A DNA stretch of 64,000 nucleotides from the NCBI RefSeq assembly GCF_019740315.1, contig NZ_JAHXZR010000005.1, forward strand, positions 1-64,000, written 5' to 3'. The DNA comes from Oceanobacter mangrovi (GTDB lineage: Bacteria > Pseudomonadota > Gammaproteobacteria > Pseudomonadales > Oceanobacteraceae). Position numbers and translations under genes: made by a program. Under the pieces are notes generated by a model that had not been told where the DNA came from, made no database searches, and worked only from the letters and a program-made list of their open reading frames with translations. Below, in pieces: positions 56,406 to 64,000 of this stretch; positions within the stretch are counted from its first letter, which is position 1; each line of letters starts with the position of its first letter.

Positions 56406-57458
56406 TTACTGGCTGCGCCAGTCTGAAGGATTGACCTGTTTCCAGCGCACAAAGGCACGGGTAAAGGCACTGATCTCGGAGTAACCAAGCCGAAAGGCGA
56501 TTTCTGAAATCGTCAGCTGGTTGTAGTTGAGGTAGTACTCGGCGAGGGTTTCACGTACTTCTTCCAGCAGGGAGCTGAATGAATAGCCGTCGGTCGCCAG
56601 CTGGCGTTGCAATGAACGGCGCGACAGGAACAGACGGCCAGCGACTTCATCAATGGTCGCCGCACCTTCTGGCAGCAGCTCGATCACTTCCGATTTCACC
56701 CGCTGTGATATCGACAGGGTTTGCGCCTGTTGCTGCGCCAGCTCCATCATCGAACCCAGCGCAATATTATGCAGCATGCTGTTGGCGTCCGGCATTGGCT
56801 GTTGCAGACAGGACTGCCGGAACAGAATCACGTTACGCTGCTGATTAAAGCGAACATCGCACTCGAAGGCGTCCCGATGAGGCACGGCATCAACCAGCGC
56901 CGGATGCTGAAAATGCACTTCCAGCGGTGCCCAGCCCTTGCCCATGCCCCGTTTCAGCACATTGTTCAACATCCCAATGGTGAGCTCGGCATCCTGTCGA
57001 CGATCCATGATATCGCCATCCAGAAGCTTGTATTCGAGCAGGCAAAGGTCGTCCTGCTGCTCGAATTTGAGCAAGCTGTTGCGTTGGAAAACGTGGAAAT
57101 ACTGCTCCATACCACGAACAGCAGTACCAACATCCGGCGCGCTGATGGCGTGATAGCCAAACAGACCCAGCCCTTCTGGCTGAAACTGTTCACCAAACCA
57201 TAGGCCAAAATGCTCGTTACCCGTCGCTCGGGCCGCTTCGTGCATGGAGTTACAGTAGTGTTTGAGGGAAATATGCCGATTAGGCTGTTGATACAGCCCC
57301 TGTTGCAGACCGGCTCGCGATAGCACTTCGGTACTACGCGCGCCCTGGGAATCAATAAAGTCTTCCAGCCCAACGGTGGCAGAAGCCAGCACGCTGGACT
57401 CGGCACGCACCATTGAGCGGCGGGTTTTCAATGCTGTAGGAGCCAGACCAGCAGTCAT
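56406..57458 (-). CDS. AraC-family transcriptional regulator with Arabinose_bd-type N-domain
   Basis: 350 residues. The N-terminal ~230 residues match the domain found in OruR/ArgR-like AraC proteins (GLWFGEQFQPEGLGLFGYHAI). The C-terminal double helix-turn-helix is clear (RLFLSRRSLQRQLATDGYSF; ISEIAFRLGYSEISAFTRAF). It lies 136 bp upstream of the glnT-like gene on the same strand and is its probable activator; members of this group often respond to amino acids or amines. A 7-bp inverted repeat overlaps its own ribosome site. Confidence 0.92.
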   Translation of the reverse strand: MTAGLAPTALKTRRSMVRAESSVLASATVGLEDFIDSQGARSTEVLSRAGLQQGLYQQPNRHISLKHYCNSMHEAARATGNEHFGLWFGEQFQPEGLGLFGYHAISAPDVGTAVRGMEQYFHVFQRNSLLKFEQQDDLCLLEYKLLDGDIMDRRQDAELTIGMLNNVLKRGMGKGWAPLEVHFQHPALVDAVPHRDAFECDVRFNQQRNVILFRQSCLQQPMPDANSMLHNIALGSMMELAQQQAQTLSISQRVKSEVIELLPEGAATIDEVAGRLFLSRRSLQRQLATDGYSFSSLLEEVRETLAEYYLNYNQLTISEIAFRLGYSEISAFTRAFVRWKQVNPSDWRSQ

Positions 57459-57461
57459 TGG

Positions 57462-57478
57462 AATTCTCTCTGAGAATT
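57462..57478. promoter_or_regulatory. Inverted repeat at the AraC-regulator leader
   Basis: AATTCTC-TCT-GAGAATT is a perfect 7-bp inverted repeat starting 4 bases upstream of the AraC start codon and including the probable SD (GAGAG). It could be an autoregulatory operator or a hairpin limiting translation. Confidence 0.4.
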
Positions 57479-57542
57479 AAATATTACTCAGAAAGCAATT
57501 TTCAAACCATTTTGTGAGGTCACCGCATCACTCAGGACGGGA

Positions 57543-58019
57543 TCAGTCTTCGAAAGACAACAGCTCAACTTCAAAAATCAGTGTGCTGCCAGGCAGAATC
57601 TTGCCAGCTCGCTGTTTGCCATAGCCCAGTTCAGCCGGGATATAGAAACGGTTTTTCTGACCTTTGGTCATCAGCTGCACACCTTCCGTCCAGCCAGGAA
57701 TGACCTGATTAAGCCGGAATGAAATCGGCTCACCTCGTTTTACCGAACTGTCGAAGACCGTGCCGTCGATCAGGGTACCGTGATAATGCACGGTCACTTT
57801 GGTTTTCGGGCCTGGATGCACACCGCCATCGCCCGGCTGCAGCACTTCGTATTGCAAGCCAGATGCGGTGGTTTCAACACCATCTTGCTGGCCATTTTGT
57901 TCCAGAAAGGCACGCCCGGCTGCGATATTTTCTTCAGCACCCTTGCTGCCGATACCGGCCTTGCGCAAGGCATAGCCCAACAGGATGGCAATCGCTGCCA
58001 CCGCAATAATATCAACCAT
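57543..58019 (-). CDS. Membrane-anchored FKBP-type peptidyl-prolyl isomerase
   Basis: 158 residues. N-terminal hydrophobic anchor (IIAVAAIAILLGYAL), a short helical linker, then an FKBP domain: TASGLQYEVLQPGDG, VTVHYHGTLIDGTVFDSS, VIPGWTEGVQLM, YIPAELGYG, LIFEVELLSF. It catalyses prolyl cis-trans isomerisation, probably on the periplasmic side. 32 bases after the DUF599 gene on the same strand. Confidence 0.93.
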   Translation of the reverse strand: MVDIIAVAAIAILLGYALRKAGIGSKGAEENIAAGRAFLEQNGQQDGVETTASGLQYEVLQPGDGGVHPGPKTKVTVHYHGTLIDGTVFDSSVKRGEPISFRLNQVIPGWTEGVQLMTKGQKNRFYIPAELGYGKQRAGKILPGSTLIFEVELLSFED

Positions 58020-58051
58020 ATCCAGTGATCCGTTCGGTTCGAGTACAGAGC

Positions 58052-58807
58052 TCAGTAATTGGAAAGTTCGTTGTCGTCGCTGGCGAGTTTATCACCCACG
58101 TGTTCGATCATCTTCAGGGCTTTCAACGAACGTGAAAGGAATTCCCGCTCATACAGAATCCCGACAATCACAGCCGCTGCTGCCATCAGCAACCAGACGT
58201 TGACGAACCACAACAGCAATGCCAAAGAGAAATAGAAAGCCCGCAAGCCGTTGTTATAGCTGTGGCTGGCCTGATCAATCACCTTGGCAGCATAGATCGC
58301 AAAGCTGCGGCGGTCAGCGGGAGTGACGCTGTTGTCATTCGGCATAGGAGCAGCGCCTACCAGCGCGGAGGCAAAACCGAACTGGCGCATCGACCAGGTA
58401 AAAGTAAAAAAGGCGTAGATAAATACACATATCATCACCACCACCTTGATTTCCATGGCCAGAATGGAGTCGATGGTAGCGAAGGAGATTTTCGATAGCA
58501 TGTCGCGGATTTCATGCACTGCGGTCAGGGCGGTCAACAAACCGGCCAACACCAGCACACAGGAAGAAGCAAAGAAGTTGACGTTACGTTCAACGTTGGC
58601 CAGCAAGGCCGCATCGCCGACCCGTACTTCGCGGGTCAGCAGCCGTCGCATCCAGTTGATCCGGTGCACGTGCATCACGGATGACAGTGACGCCGTGCGA
58701 GTGGCCATAAATTTGGCGAATTGGCTGTAGGCAATCCAACAGAACAGAAACCAGATCAAACCGACCCAGTTCATAAATCCAATGACGTCTTCCTGTGGCA
58801 TATTCAA
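58052..58807 (-). CDS. DUF599 family membrane protein
   Basis: 251 residues with about five hydrophobic segments (WVGLIWFLFCWIAY, SCVLVLAGLLTALTAV, VVVMICVFIYAFFTFTWS, FYFSLALLLWFVNVWLLMA). The FTFTWSMRQF and SYNNGLRAFYF segments are typical of DUF599. Function unknown. Probably co-transcribed with the FKBP gene. Confidence 0.87.
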   Translation of the reverse strand: MNMPQEDVIGFMNWVGLIWFLFCWIAYSQFAKFMATRTASLSSVMHVHRINWMRRLLTREVRVGDAALLANVERNVNFFASSCVLVLAGLLTALTAVHEIRDMLSKISFATIDSILAMEIKVVVMICVFIYAFFTFTWSMRQFGFASALVGAAPMPNDNSVTPADRRSFAIYAAKVIDQASHSYNNGLRAFYFSLALLLWFVNVWLLMAAAAVIVGILYEREFLSRSLKALKMIEHVGDKLASDDNELSNY

Positions 58808-58903
58808 AACCGGCTATCCTGCACTAACGGCGGTTGTTGCCTGAAGGCCAAGCTCCCCCAGACTCAAAAGAGTCGCGTATTCAACCAAAGTCTGAGCCCA
58901 CAT

Positions 58904-58928
58904 GCCATTCCCTGCATCAAGGAATGGC
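58904..58928 (-). terminator. Hairpin downstream of the arsenic operon
   Basis: GCCATTCC and GGAATGGC form an 8-bp stem with a 9-nt loop, 33 bases past the arsH stop. No T-tract, so a weak terminator candidate. Confidence 0.4.
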
Positions 58929-58960
58929 TGCTCTGGCCTGTCCTGTAACAGTCGTTCGAT

Positions 58961-59686
58961 CTAACTGATGTCCTCAGCACGCACTGAAACCCGCTTGAGC
59001 AGTTCTTCGGCGCTTTCCTTGCGCTCGGAGTAGCGATCAACCAGGTAGTCGCCGCGATCACGTACCAGATAGGTGAATTTCACCAGTTCTTCCATCACAT
59101 CAACAATTCGGTCGTAATAGCTCGATGGCTTCATACGGTCGTTGTCGTCGAACTCCAGCCAGGCTTTTGGTAACGACGACTGGTTTGGAATGGTCACCAT
59201 CCTCATCCAGCGCCCCAGCACCCGCAGCTGGTTCACGACATTGAACGACTGCGACCCACCACACACCTGCATCACCGCCAGAGTTTTGCCCTGGGTCGGA
59301 CGAATTGCCCCCATGGTCAACGGAATCCAGTCGATCTGGGCCTTCATGATAGCTGTCATGGCGCCATGTCGCTCCGGCGAGCACCAGACCATGCCTTCAC
59401 ACCATTGCACCAGTTCCCGCAGTTCCTGCACTTTCGGATGTTCAACTTCAGCATCATCCGGCAGTGGCAGGCCCGATGGATTAAAGGTCCGGGTATCGGC
59501 GCCCATTGCCTGCAGCAGCCGCGCCGCTTCTTCCGCCGTCAAGCGACTGAAAGAGCGCTGCCGCAAGGATCCGTACAGCAACAGAATACGCGGCTTATGA
59601 CTACTGGCCGGTGCCCTGAACAGGGCCTCCGATGTAGGTATATGAAACAGTTCTTCTGCCAGATTCGGCATTTCATGTTCGCTCAT
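58961..59686 (-). CDS. arsH: ArsH, NADPH-dependent FMN reductase / organoarsenical oxidase
   Basis: 241 residues. Flavodoxin-like FMN fold with ArsH signatures: [48 protein letters not shown]. ArsH oxidises trivalent methylarsenicals and may detoxify through flavin chemistry. Last gene of the ars unit, 52 bp after acr3. Confidence 0.95.
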   Translation of the reverse strand: MSEHEMPNLAEELFHIPTSEALFRAPASSHKPRILLLYGSLRQRSFSRLTAEEAARLLQAMGADTRTFNPSGLPLPDDAEVEHPKVQELRELVQWCEGMVWCSPERHGAMTAIMKAQIDWIPLTMGAIRPTQGKTLAVMQVCGGSQSFNVVNQLRVLGRWMRMVTIPNQSSLPKAWLEFDDNDRMKPSSYYDRIVDVMEELVKFTYLVRDRGDYLVDRYSERKESAEELLKRVSVRAEDIS

Positions 59687-59738
59687 TGGACAACTCCTCT
59701 CGACAACTGGCTGTCTAACCGCTCAGTCGTTAACGCAC

Positions 59739-60758
59739 TCAGTTTTCAAACCAGTGCCGGGTACGGTTGGCTATCGCCACCAGTGACAACATCACAGGTA
59801 CTTCCACCAACACCCCAACCACGGTTGCCAACGCCGCGCCGGATTGCAAACCAAACAGCGAAATCGCGACCGCAACCGCCAATTCGAAGAAGTTACTGGT
59901 GCCGATCATACAAGCCGGTGCAGCAATATTATGGGCCAGCTTCAGGCGTTTTGCCGCCCAGTAGGCCACCACAAAAATACCGTAGGTCTGCAGCATCAGA
60001 GGAATGGCGATCAGCACAATATCAAACGGCTTTTCAACGATAACCGGCGCCTGCAGGCCAAACAGAATCACCACAGTGGCAATCAGCCCCATAATCGAGA
60101 ACGGCTTGATTTTCGCCAGCAGGCTGTCCAGCTCGTGGGTATCCTTCTGCTTCACCAGCGCCTTGCGGGTAAGCCAACCCGCGACCAGGGGCAATACCAC
60201 GTACAAAACCACAGACAGCAGCAGCGTTTGCCAGGGCACCTGTACGTCACTAATACCCAGCAACAGGGCCGCCAGTGGCGCAAAGGCAAAAATCATGATG
60301 ATGTCATTAATCGATACCTGCACCAGAGTGTAATTCGGATCCCCCTTGGTCAGCTGACTCCAGACAAATACCATCGCAGTACAGGGCGCGACGCCCAGCA
60401 GGATCATGCCAGCGATGTATTCGCTGGCGGTTTGCGGATCAACCCAGCTGGCGAACAGTACCTTGAAGAACAGCCAACCCAGCAAAGCCATGCTGAAGGG
60501 CTTGATCAGCCAATTGATGACCAGTGTCAGCAGCAGACCTTTGGGCTTTTTGCCAACGTCCTTGATAGCAGCAAAATCGACCTGCACCATCATCGGATAG
60601 ATCATCAACCAGATCAGCACCGCCACCGCCAGATTGACGCTGGCGACTTCCAGTGCGGCAATGGCTTCAAACAGGCCAGGCATCAGCAGTCCCAACACGA
60701 TCCCGGCGACAATACCGGCACCGACCCAGAGGGTCAGGTAACGTTCAAAAATGCCCAT
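59739..60758 (-). CDS. acr3: Acr3-type arsenite efflux transporter
   Basis: 339 residues, ten hydrophobic segments. The conserved cysteine in [17 protein letters not shown] (Cys126) and the [14 protein letters not shown] segment identify Acr3 of the BART superfamily, not the ArsB type. It exports arsenite using the proton gradient. Start overlaps the arsC stop by one base. Confidence 0.95.
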   Translation of the reverse strand: MGIFERYLTLWVGAGIVAGIVLGLLMPGLFEAIAALEVASVNLAVAVLIWLMIYPMMVQVDFAAIKDVGKKPKGLLLTLVINWLIKPFSMALLGWLFFKVLFASWVDPQTASEYIAGMILLGVAPCTAMVFVWSQLTKGDPNYTLVQVSINDIIMIFAFAPLAALLLGISDVQVPWQTLLLSVVLYVVLPLVAGWLTRKALVKQKDTHELDSLLAKIKPFSIMGLIATVVILFGLQAPVIVEKPFDIVLIAIPLMLQTYGIFVVAYWAAKRLKLAHNIAAPACMIGTSNFFELAVAVAISLFGLQSGAALATVVGVLVEVPVMLSLVAIANRTRHWFEN

Positions 60759-61225
60759 CAGTACACCTCGGCCAGCGCTTGCAGCTGTTGTTGCAGAGTG
60801 GCCTGGTCGACTGTCAGATCGAGCTGATTGACCTGTTCCAGACGGGCACTAAGAGTCCCGATCAGACTGTGGAAGGCCCGCTCCTGATCATCGCCACCGG
60901 GCAATTTGGATGGATCCGCCAGGCCCCAATGGACCTTTTTGCCAGCGCCGATCCACAGCGGGCAGGCTTCGTTGGCGGCGTTGTCGCAAACGGTGATAAC
61001 AAAATCCGGTGCAAAGCTTTCAAACTCATCCCACGACTGGCTTTGCAGGCCACTGACATCAATTCCATGTACCGCCAGCGCTGCCAGTGAGCCCGGATAA
61101 ACCTGTCCGGCCGGTTGACTGCCAGCGCTACGAACTTCAAAACCCGGCTTTAATACGTGGCGTGCGACGGCTTCCGCACAAATACTGCGACAACGATTAT
61201 GCGTACAAACAAACAGCAACTTCAT
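60758..61225 (-). CDS. arsC: Arsenate reductase, LMW-phosphatase family (ArsC)
   Basis: 155 residues. P-loop C-T-H-N-R-C-R-S (Cys7, Arg13) and the redox pair Cys80/Cys88 in [11 protein letters not shown]: the thioredoxin-coupled ArsC class with LMW-PTP fold. It reduces arsenate to arsenite for Acr3. The C-terminal ~25 residues form a helical tail. Confidence 0.95.
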   Translation of the reverse strand: MKLLFVCTHNRCRSICAEAVARHVLKPGFEVRSAGSQPAGQVYPGSLAALAVHGIDVSGLQSQSWDEFESFAPDFVITVCDNAANEACPLWIGAGKKVHWGLADPSKLPGGDDQERAFHSLIGTLSARLEQVNQLDLTVDQATLQQQLQALAEVY

Positions 61226-61270
61226 GGGTTGTTGACCTCAGGGTTTATCAGGGCAGCAGCTCAGCTGCTA

Positions 61271-61648
61271 TCAAAAACTGGCATTCGGCCGCGGCTGACA
61301 ACAGCCCGGCAAGGATTCTTTTGGCTGACAGGCGGACATACGCTCAACGGCTTCCGCGATATAACCCTGGTGATGAACAGACAACTGTTCGAGCACCGCC
61401 CAGGTGCCGGTTTCCAGCGCGGGATTGAGGCTGTAATAGACCCACTGACCGCGTTTTTCGTCCAGCAACAAACCAGCCTTGCGCAACAGTGCCAGATGGC
61501 GCGACACCTTCGGCTGACTCAGCAGTAGGGCTTCGGTCAGCTCGCATACGCACAACTCGCCATAACGCTGAATCAGCATCAAGGTGGTCAGGCGGGTTTC
61601 ATCCGCCAGCAGTTTGAACAATTCCAGTGGTGTCATAGCGTTTTTCAT
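61271..61648 (-). CDS. arsR: ArsR repressor
   Basis: 125 residues from ATG 61648 (ATG 61636 also possible); a further upstream in-frame start would cross the operator. Winged helix with the arsenite-sensing Cys33-Val-Cys35 in ELCVCELTEAL and recognition helix SQPKVSRHLALL. C-terminal extra cysteines (CQPKESLPGCCQP). It represses the arsR-arsC-acr3-arsH unit until arsenite binds. Confidence 0.95.
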   Translation of the reverse strand: MKNAMTPLELFKLLADETRLTTLMLIQRYGELCVCELTEALLLSQPKVSRHLALLRKAGLLLDEKRGQWVYYSLNPALETGTWAVLEQLSVHHQGYIAEAVERMSACQPKESLPGCCQPRPNASF

Positions 61649-61659
61649 TTGTGCCCATG

Positions 61660-61683
61660 TATATATGCGCCAAATCATATATA
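61660..61683. promoter_or_regulatory. ArsR operator
   Basis: TATATATG-8 nt-CATATATA is a perfect inverted repeat 12 bases upstream of the arsR start codon, the usual place and A/T-rich shape of ArsR operators. Confidence 0.75.
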
Positions 61684-61776
61684 CGTTTTTCCAGATATAC
61701 AAACCTGCACACGACAATCTCGCCCAGCCCCCAAATCAGGTAAACTGCGCCGTCTGACTGATATCCGGAGTTATTT

Positions 61777-63054
61777 GTGAGCAGCACTTCCCTTTCCAGC
61801 CCAACTTCTACCAGCGTCGCCGTGATTGGCGCCGGTCCTGCCGGACTGATGGCCGCCGAACAGCTGGTTAACGCCGGGCTCACAGTCGAAGTGTTTGACG
61901 CCATGCCAAGCGTCGCGCGCAAATTTTTGCTGGCCGGTATTGGCGGCATGAACATTACCCACTCCGAGCCATACGCAGACTTTGTACAGCGCTATGGTGC
62001 CGAAGCCGCTCAACTCAAGCCCGCTCTGGATCAGCTGCCGCCAGAACAATTGCGCCAATGGATTCACCAGCTGGGAATCGACACCTTTGTTGGCACCTCG
62101 GGACGGGTTTTTCCGACCGATATGAAAGCCGCTCCGCTGTTGCGGGCCTGGCTGCAACGGCTGAAAGCCGCTGGCGTGGTGTTTCACCAGCGCCATCGCT
62201 GGACTGGCTGGAACCCAATGCCAGACTCAGATTCAGGCTGCGCAGCCCAACACTGGTGTTTTGACACCCCGAATGGTTCGATTGAACGCCAGTTTGATGC
62301 GGTCGTACTGGCACTTGGCGGTGCCAGCTGGCAACGCCTGGGATCTGACGGCCGCTGGCAACCCTGGTTGCAACAGGCTGGAATTGCAGTTACCCCACTG
62401 GTAGCGGCCAACTGTGGCTTTGAAGTGGACTGGAGTGATTATCTGAAGGAGAAGTTCGCTGGCGCTCCGATCAAGCACGTGGCGCTGTCACTGACCGACA
62501 ATCAGGGTCAGCGGTGGCAAAAAACCGGCGAGTTTGTAATCAGTGCCTACGGTCTTGAAGGCAGTTTGATCTATGCCCTCAGCCGTCCGATGCGCGAACT
62601 GTTGCAAGCTGGCAAGCCGGTTAACCTGCTACTCGACTGGCTGCCGCACACCTCACTGAAAGAACTTGAACAGAAACTCAGCCAACCGCGTGGAAAATTG
62701 TCGTTCAGCAACTGGTTGCGCAAGAAGCTCAAGCTGCCAGCTGTCGCCAATTCACTGTTGCGGGACTGTTTGCCGGAACTCGACCTGAACAATCCGCAAG
62801 CGCTGGCTAACGCGATCAAGGCGATGCCATTACAGCCGTTACGCACCCGGCCAATTGATGAAGCCATTTCGTCGGCGGGCGGCGTGCAGTGGAATGCTCT
62901 TGATGAAGACTTGATGCTGAAACAGCTGCCAGGCGTCTTTGTCGCGGGTGAAATGATGGACTGGGAAGCGCCAACCGGCGGCTATTTGCTGACCGCCTGT
63001 TTTGCGACAGGCATGCGGGCGGGCCAAGCGGCGGCCAGGTTTATTCAGGGTTAG
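61777..63054 (+). CDS. NAD(P)/FAD-dependent oxidoreductase (HI0933/YhiN-like, TIGR03862 type)
   Basis: 425 residues from GTG 61777 (CGGAG 8 nt upstream). FAD-binding motif VAVIGAGPAGLMAAEQL, followed by the family segment ARKFLLAGIGGMNITHSE; TSGRVFPTDMKAAPLLRAWL; C-terminal ISSAGGVQWNALDEDLMLK and GVFVAGEMMDWEAPTGGYLLTACFATG. Flavoprotein of unknown physiological substrate. Divergent from arsR, about 128 bp away. Confidence 0.9.
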   Translation: MSSTSLSSPTSTSVAVIGAGPAGLMAAEQLVNAGLTVEVFDAMPSVARKFLLAGIGGMNITHSEPYADFVQRYGAEAAQLKPALDQLPPEQLRQWIHQLGIDTFVGTSGRVFPTDMKAAPLLRAWLQRLKAAGVVFHQRHRWTGWNPMPDSDSGCAAQHWCFDTPNGSIERQFDAVVLALGGASWQRLGSDGRWQPWLQQAGIAVTPLVAANCGFEVDWSDYLKEKFAGAPIKHVALSLTDNQGQRWQKTGEFVISAYGLEGSLIYALSRPMRELLQAGKPVNLLLDWLPHTSLKELEQKLSQPRGKLSFSNWLRKKLKLPAVANSLLRDCLPELDLNNPQALANAIKAMPLQPLRTRPIDEAISSAGGVQWNALDEDLMLKQLPGVFVAGEMMDWEAPTGGYLLTACFATGMRAGQAAARFIQG

Positions 63055-63090
63055 AAAACGGCGTCCGGGTTATTAACGGACTCGAATATA

Positions 63091-63227
63091 CGTCATTCCA
63101 GACTTGCTCTGGAATCCAGCCTGCAGTGCAATTTGCTGCGCAGCATGGTGCCCAAATCTGGCAAGCTCGCTTGGGAAGACGCGTAATTTGCTGGCATCCA
63201 GAATCGGGAAACAAACGGAGCCCCATA
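63091..63227. repeat. REP-like intergenic repeat
   Basis: Starts CGTCATTCCAGACTTGCTC, whose ATTCCAGA-5 nt-TCTGGAAT is a perfect 8-bp inverted repeat, and continues with CTGGAATCCAG, GCTGCGCAGC and CATCCAGAATCGGGAAAC. The layout is like the CATTCC...GGAATCCAG elements scattered between genes in many proteobacteria. Only this copy was noticed in the window. Confidence 0.5.
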
Positions 63228-63251
63228 TGCAAAAGCAAAGGGCCCCGATTT
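63207..63251 (-). terminator. Imperfect terminator after the His/Asp-tail gene
   Basis: Read on the minus strand, CAAATCGGGGCCC and GGGGCTCCGTTTG pair at 11 of 13 positions, then TTTCCCG. It begins 9 bases after the stop codon. Confidence 0.45.
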
Positions 63252-63259
63252 GTTAGTGA

Positions 63260-63628
63260 TTAATGGTCGTGATCGTGGTCGTGATCGCACTCATCAAAAT
63301 CAATCGCCATGTACACCTGACTCTGCGGGAAATCCGCCGGATAAGCCATAAAATACTGGGTTTCGGCGTCCACTGGCCACCAGCAGGAAGCAGCACGCGG
63401 AACCTCAGCGTACTCTACCCGCTCAATGCAGTAATGCAGTTTCTGGTATTCGGCTTCCGGGAAGTCCGCCAGAAACGCAGCTGGAAAACCGTCGACAGAA
63501 GTGTCGATCTTGTTTTCATCAGACAGGGCCTTGAGCTTGCCTTCCCACGCAGAATCCTGGGTGCATTCAATCAGGAAGTCGCCCAGCAAGCGGGTGTGTT
63601 GTTTTTTGGTGATACGGGCGTTAGCCAT
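63260..63628 (-). CDS. Hypothetical protein with His/Asp metal-binding tail
   Basis: 122 residues, no signal peptide. The body is acidic and aromatic (FPEAEYQKLHYCIERVEYAEVP; ASCWWPVDAETQYFMAYP), and the C-terminus is ECDHDHDHDH, which should bind divalent metal. No family recognised with certainty. It is followed upstream by an SDR on the same strand (36-bp gap), so the two may be co-transcribed. Confidence 0.8.
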   Translation of the reverse strand: MANARITKKQHTRLLGDFLIECTQDSAWEGKLKALSDENKIDTSVDGFPAAFLADFPEAEYQKLHYCIERVEYAEVPRAASCWWPVDAETQYFMAYPADFPQSQVYMAIDFDECDHDHDHDH

Positions 63629-63664
63629 AGTCGATCCTGTTTACTGAAAAATGTTGAAAGCGGA

Positions 63665-64000
63665 TTACCAGGGCAGCTGCTGGCCATTGGAGTGCCAGAA
63701 GCTACCGGTGTTTTCGAGTGTCAGCTCATCAATCCGTGTGGCCAGGCCTGCAGCCGCCTGTTCCGGGGTAATGTCACCGGCAAAGTTAACCATACGAGTC
63801 TGCACAAAACCGGGATGCAGTTGGGCAACCGCAATGCCTTTCGGTTTCAGGTCTATCGCCAGGCTTTTGCCGAACGCATTAAGCGCCGCCTTGGAAGCCC
63901 GATAACCATAATAGGCACCAGAACCGTTATCTTCCATCGAGCCCATACGACTGGTGATATTGGCGATCTTGCTACCCGCCGCCATAAACGGCAACAAGGC
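63665..64000 (-). CDS. Short-chain dehydrogenase, N-terminus beyond window
   Basis: The C-terminal 111 residues of an SDR, open to the right edge. The catalytic serine region (ANITSRMGSMED), Tyr-x-x-x-Lys (GYRASKAALN) and the post-catalytic HPGFVQTRM are visible. The pattern resembles C-factor/CsgA-like SDRs. The cofactor-binding half is outside the window. Confidence 0.88.
   Translation of the reverse strand, partial: ALLPFMAAGSKIANITSRMGSMEDNGSGAYYGYRASKAALNAFGKSLAIDLKPKGIAVAQLHPGFVQTRMVNFAGDITPEQAAAGLATRIDELTLENTGSFWHSNGQQLPW

Overview
The window looks like the chromosome of a marine-type gammaproteobacterium. The evidence is CysB, ZapE, an EntCEBA-type catechol pathway, an RND/TolC exporter, a TonB receptor and a gammaproteobacterial-style CRP half-site pair. 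An Oceanospirillales-like host fits the gene mix, but that is inference. No rRNA, tRNA, CRISPR array, integrase or transposase was recognised.

Layout. (1) 1-7831, minus: the first ~2610 residues of a giant secreted protein. It has a MshQ-like N-terminal part, an L-type lectin-like domain set among Ig-like repeats, then RHS/YD repeats running off the left edge. A perfect TGTGA-N6-TCACA site lies upstream. (2) 8357-32827: a catecholate siderophore island. A minus-strand, translationally coupled operon entC-entE-entB-entA-MFP-RND diverges at a Fur box from a TolC-like channel. A TonB receptor with an EntD-type transferase (minus) diverges from a plus operon of Fes-like esterase, MbtH-like protein, dimodular NRPS and EntS-like exporter. 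The NRPS is C-A-T-C-A-T-TE. Its second A domain carries the EntF serine code, and its first carries an acidic pocket residue that suggests a basic amino acid. The predicted product is therefore a DHB-(Lys/Orn/Arg)-Ser oligoester rather than enterobactin. (3) 33003-41000: housekeeping and orphan genes, including a charged secreted protein, a YegD-like chaperone, a PEBP protein, cysB with a divergent TauE, a YecE-like protein and DAHP synthase. (4) 40350-51048: a selenium region with selD-selU and, 5 kb on, a PhnD-family binding protein, ATPase and fused double permease that resemble the putative selenate transporters. Between them are a lipoprotein, a zinc-finger/TPR membrane protein coupled to a rhomboid protease, and an alginate-lyase-like protein. 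(5) 51910-58807: zapE, then an AraC regulator upstream of glutamine-synthetase-like, PhyH dioxygenase and class I amidotransferase genes, a possible gamma-glutamylation pathway, then an FKBP isomerase and a DUF599 protein. (6) 58961-61648: an arsRC-acr3-arsH arsenic operon with a palindromic operator. (7) 61777-64000: a flavoprotein, a small protein with a His/Asp tail, and an SDR cut by the right edge.

How parts work together. The siderophore island makes DHB (EntCBA), activates it (EntE onto the EntB carrier), assembles it (NRPS plus MbtH, primed by EntD), exports it (EntS and/or the RND-MFP-TolC set), takes up the ferric form (TonB receptor) and hydrolyses it (Fes). The inner-membrane ABC importer is not in the window. 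Two ~130 bp copies of a dispersed repeat, in opposite orientation, sit 27 kb apart at gene 3' ends.
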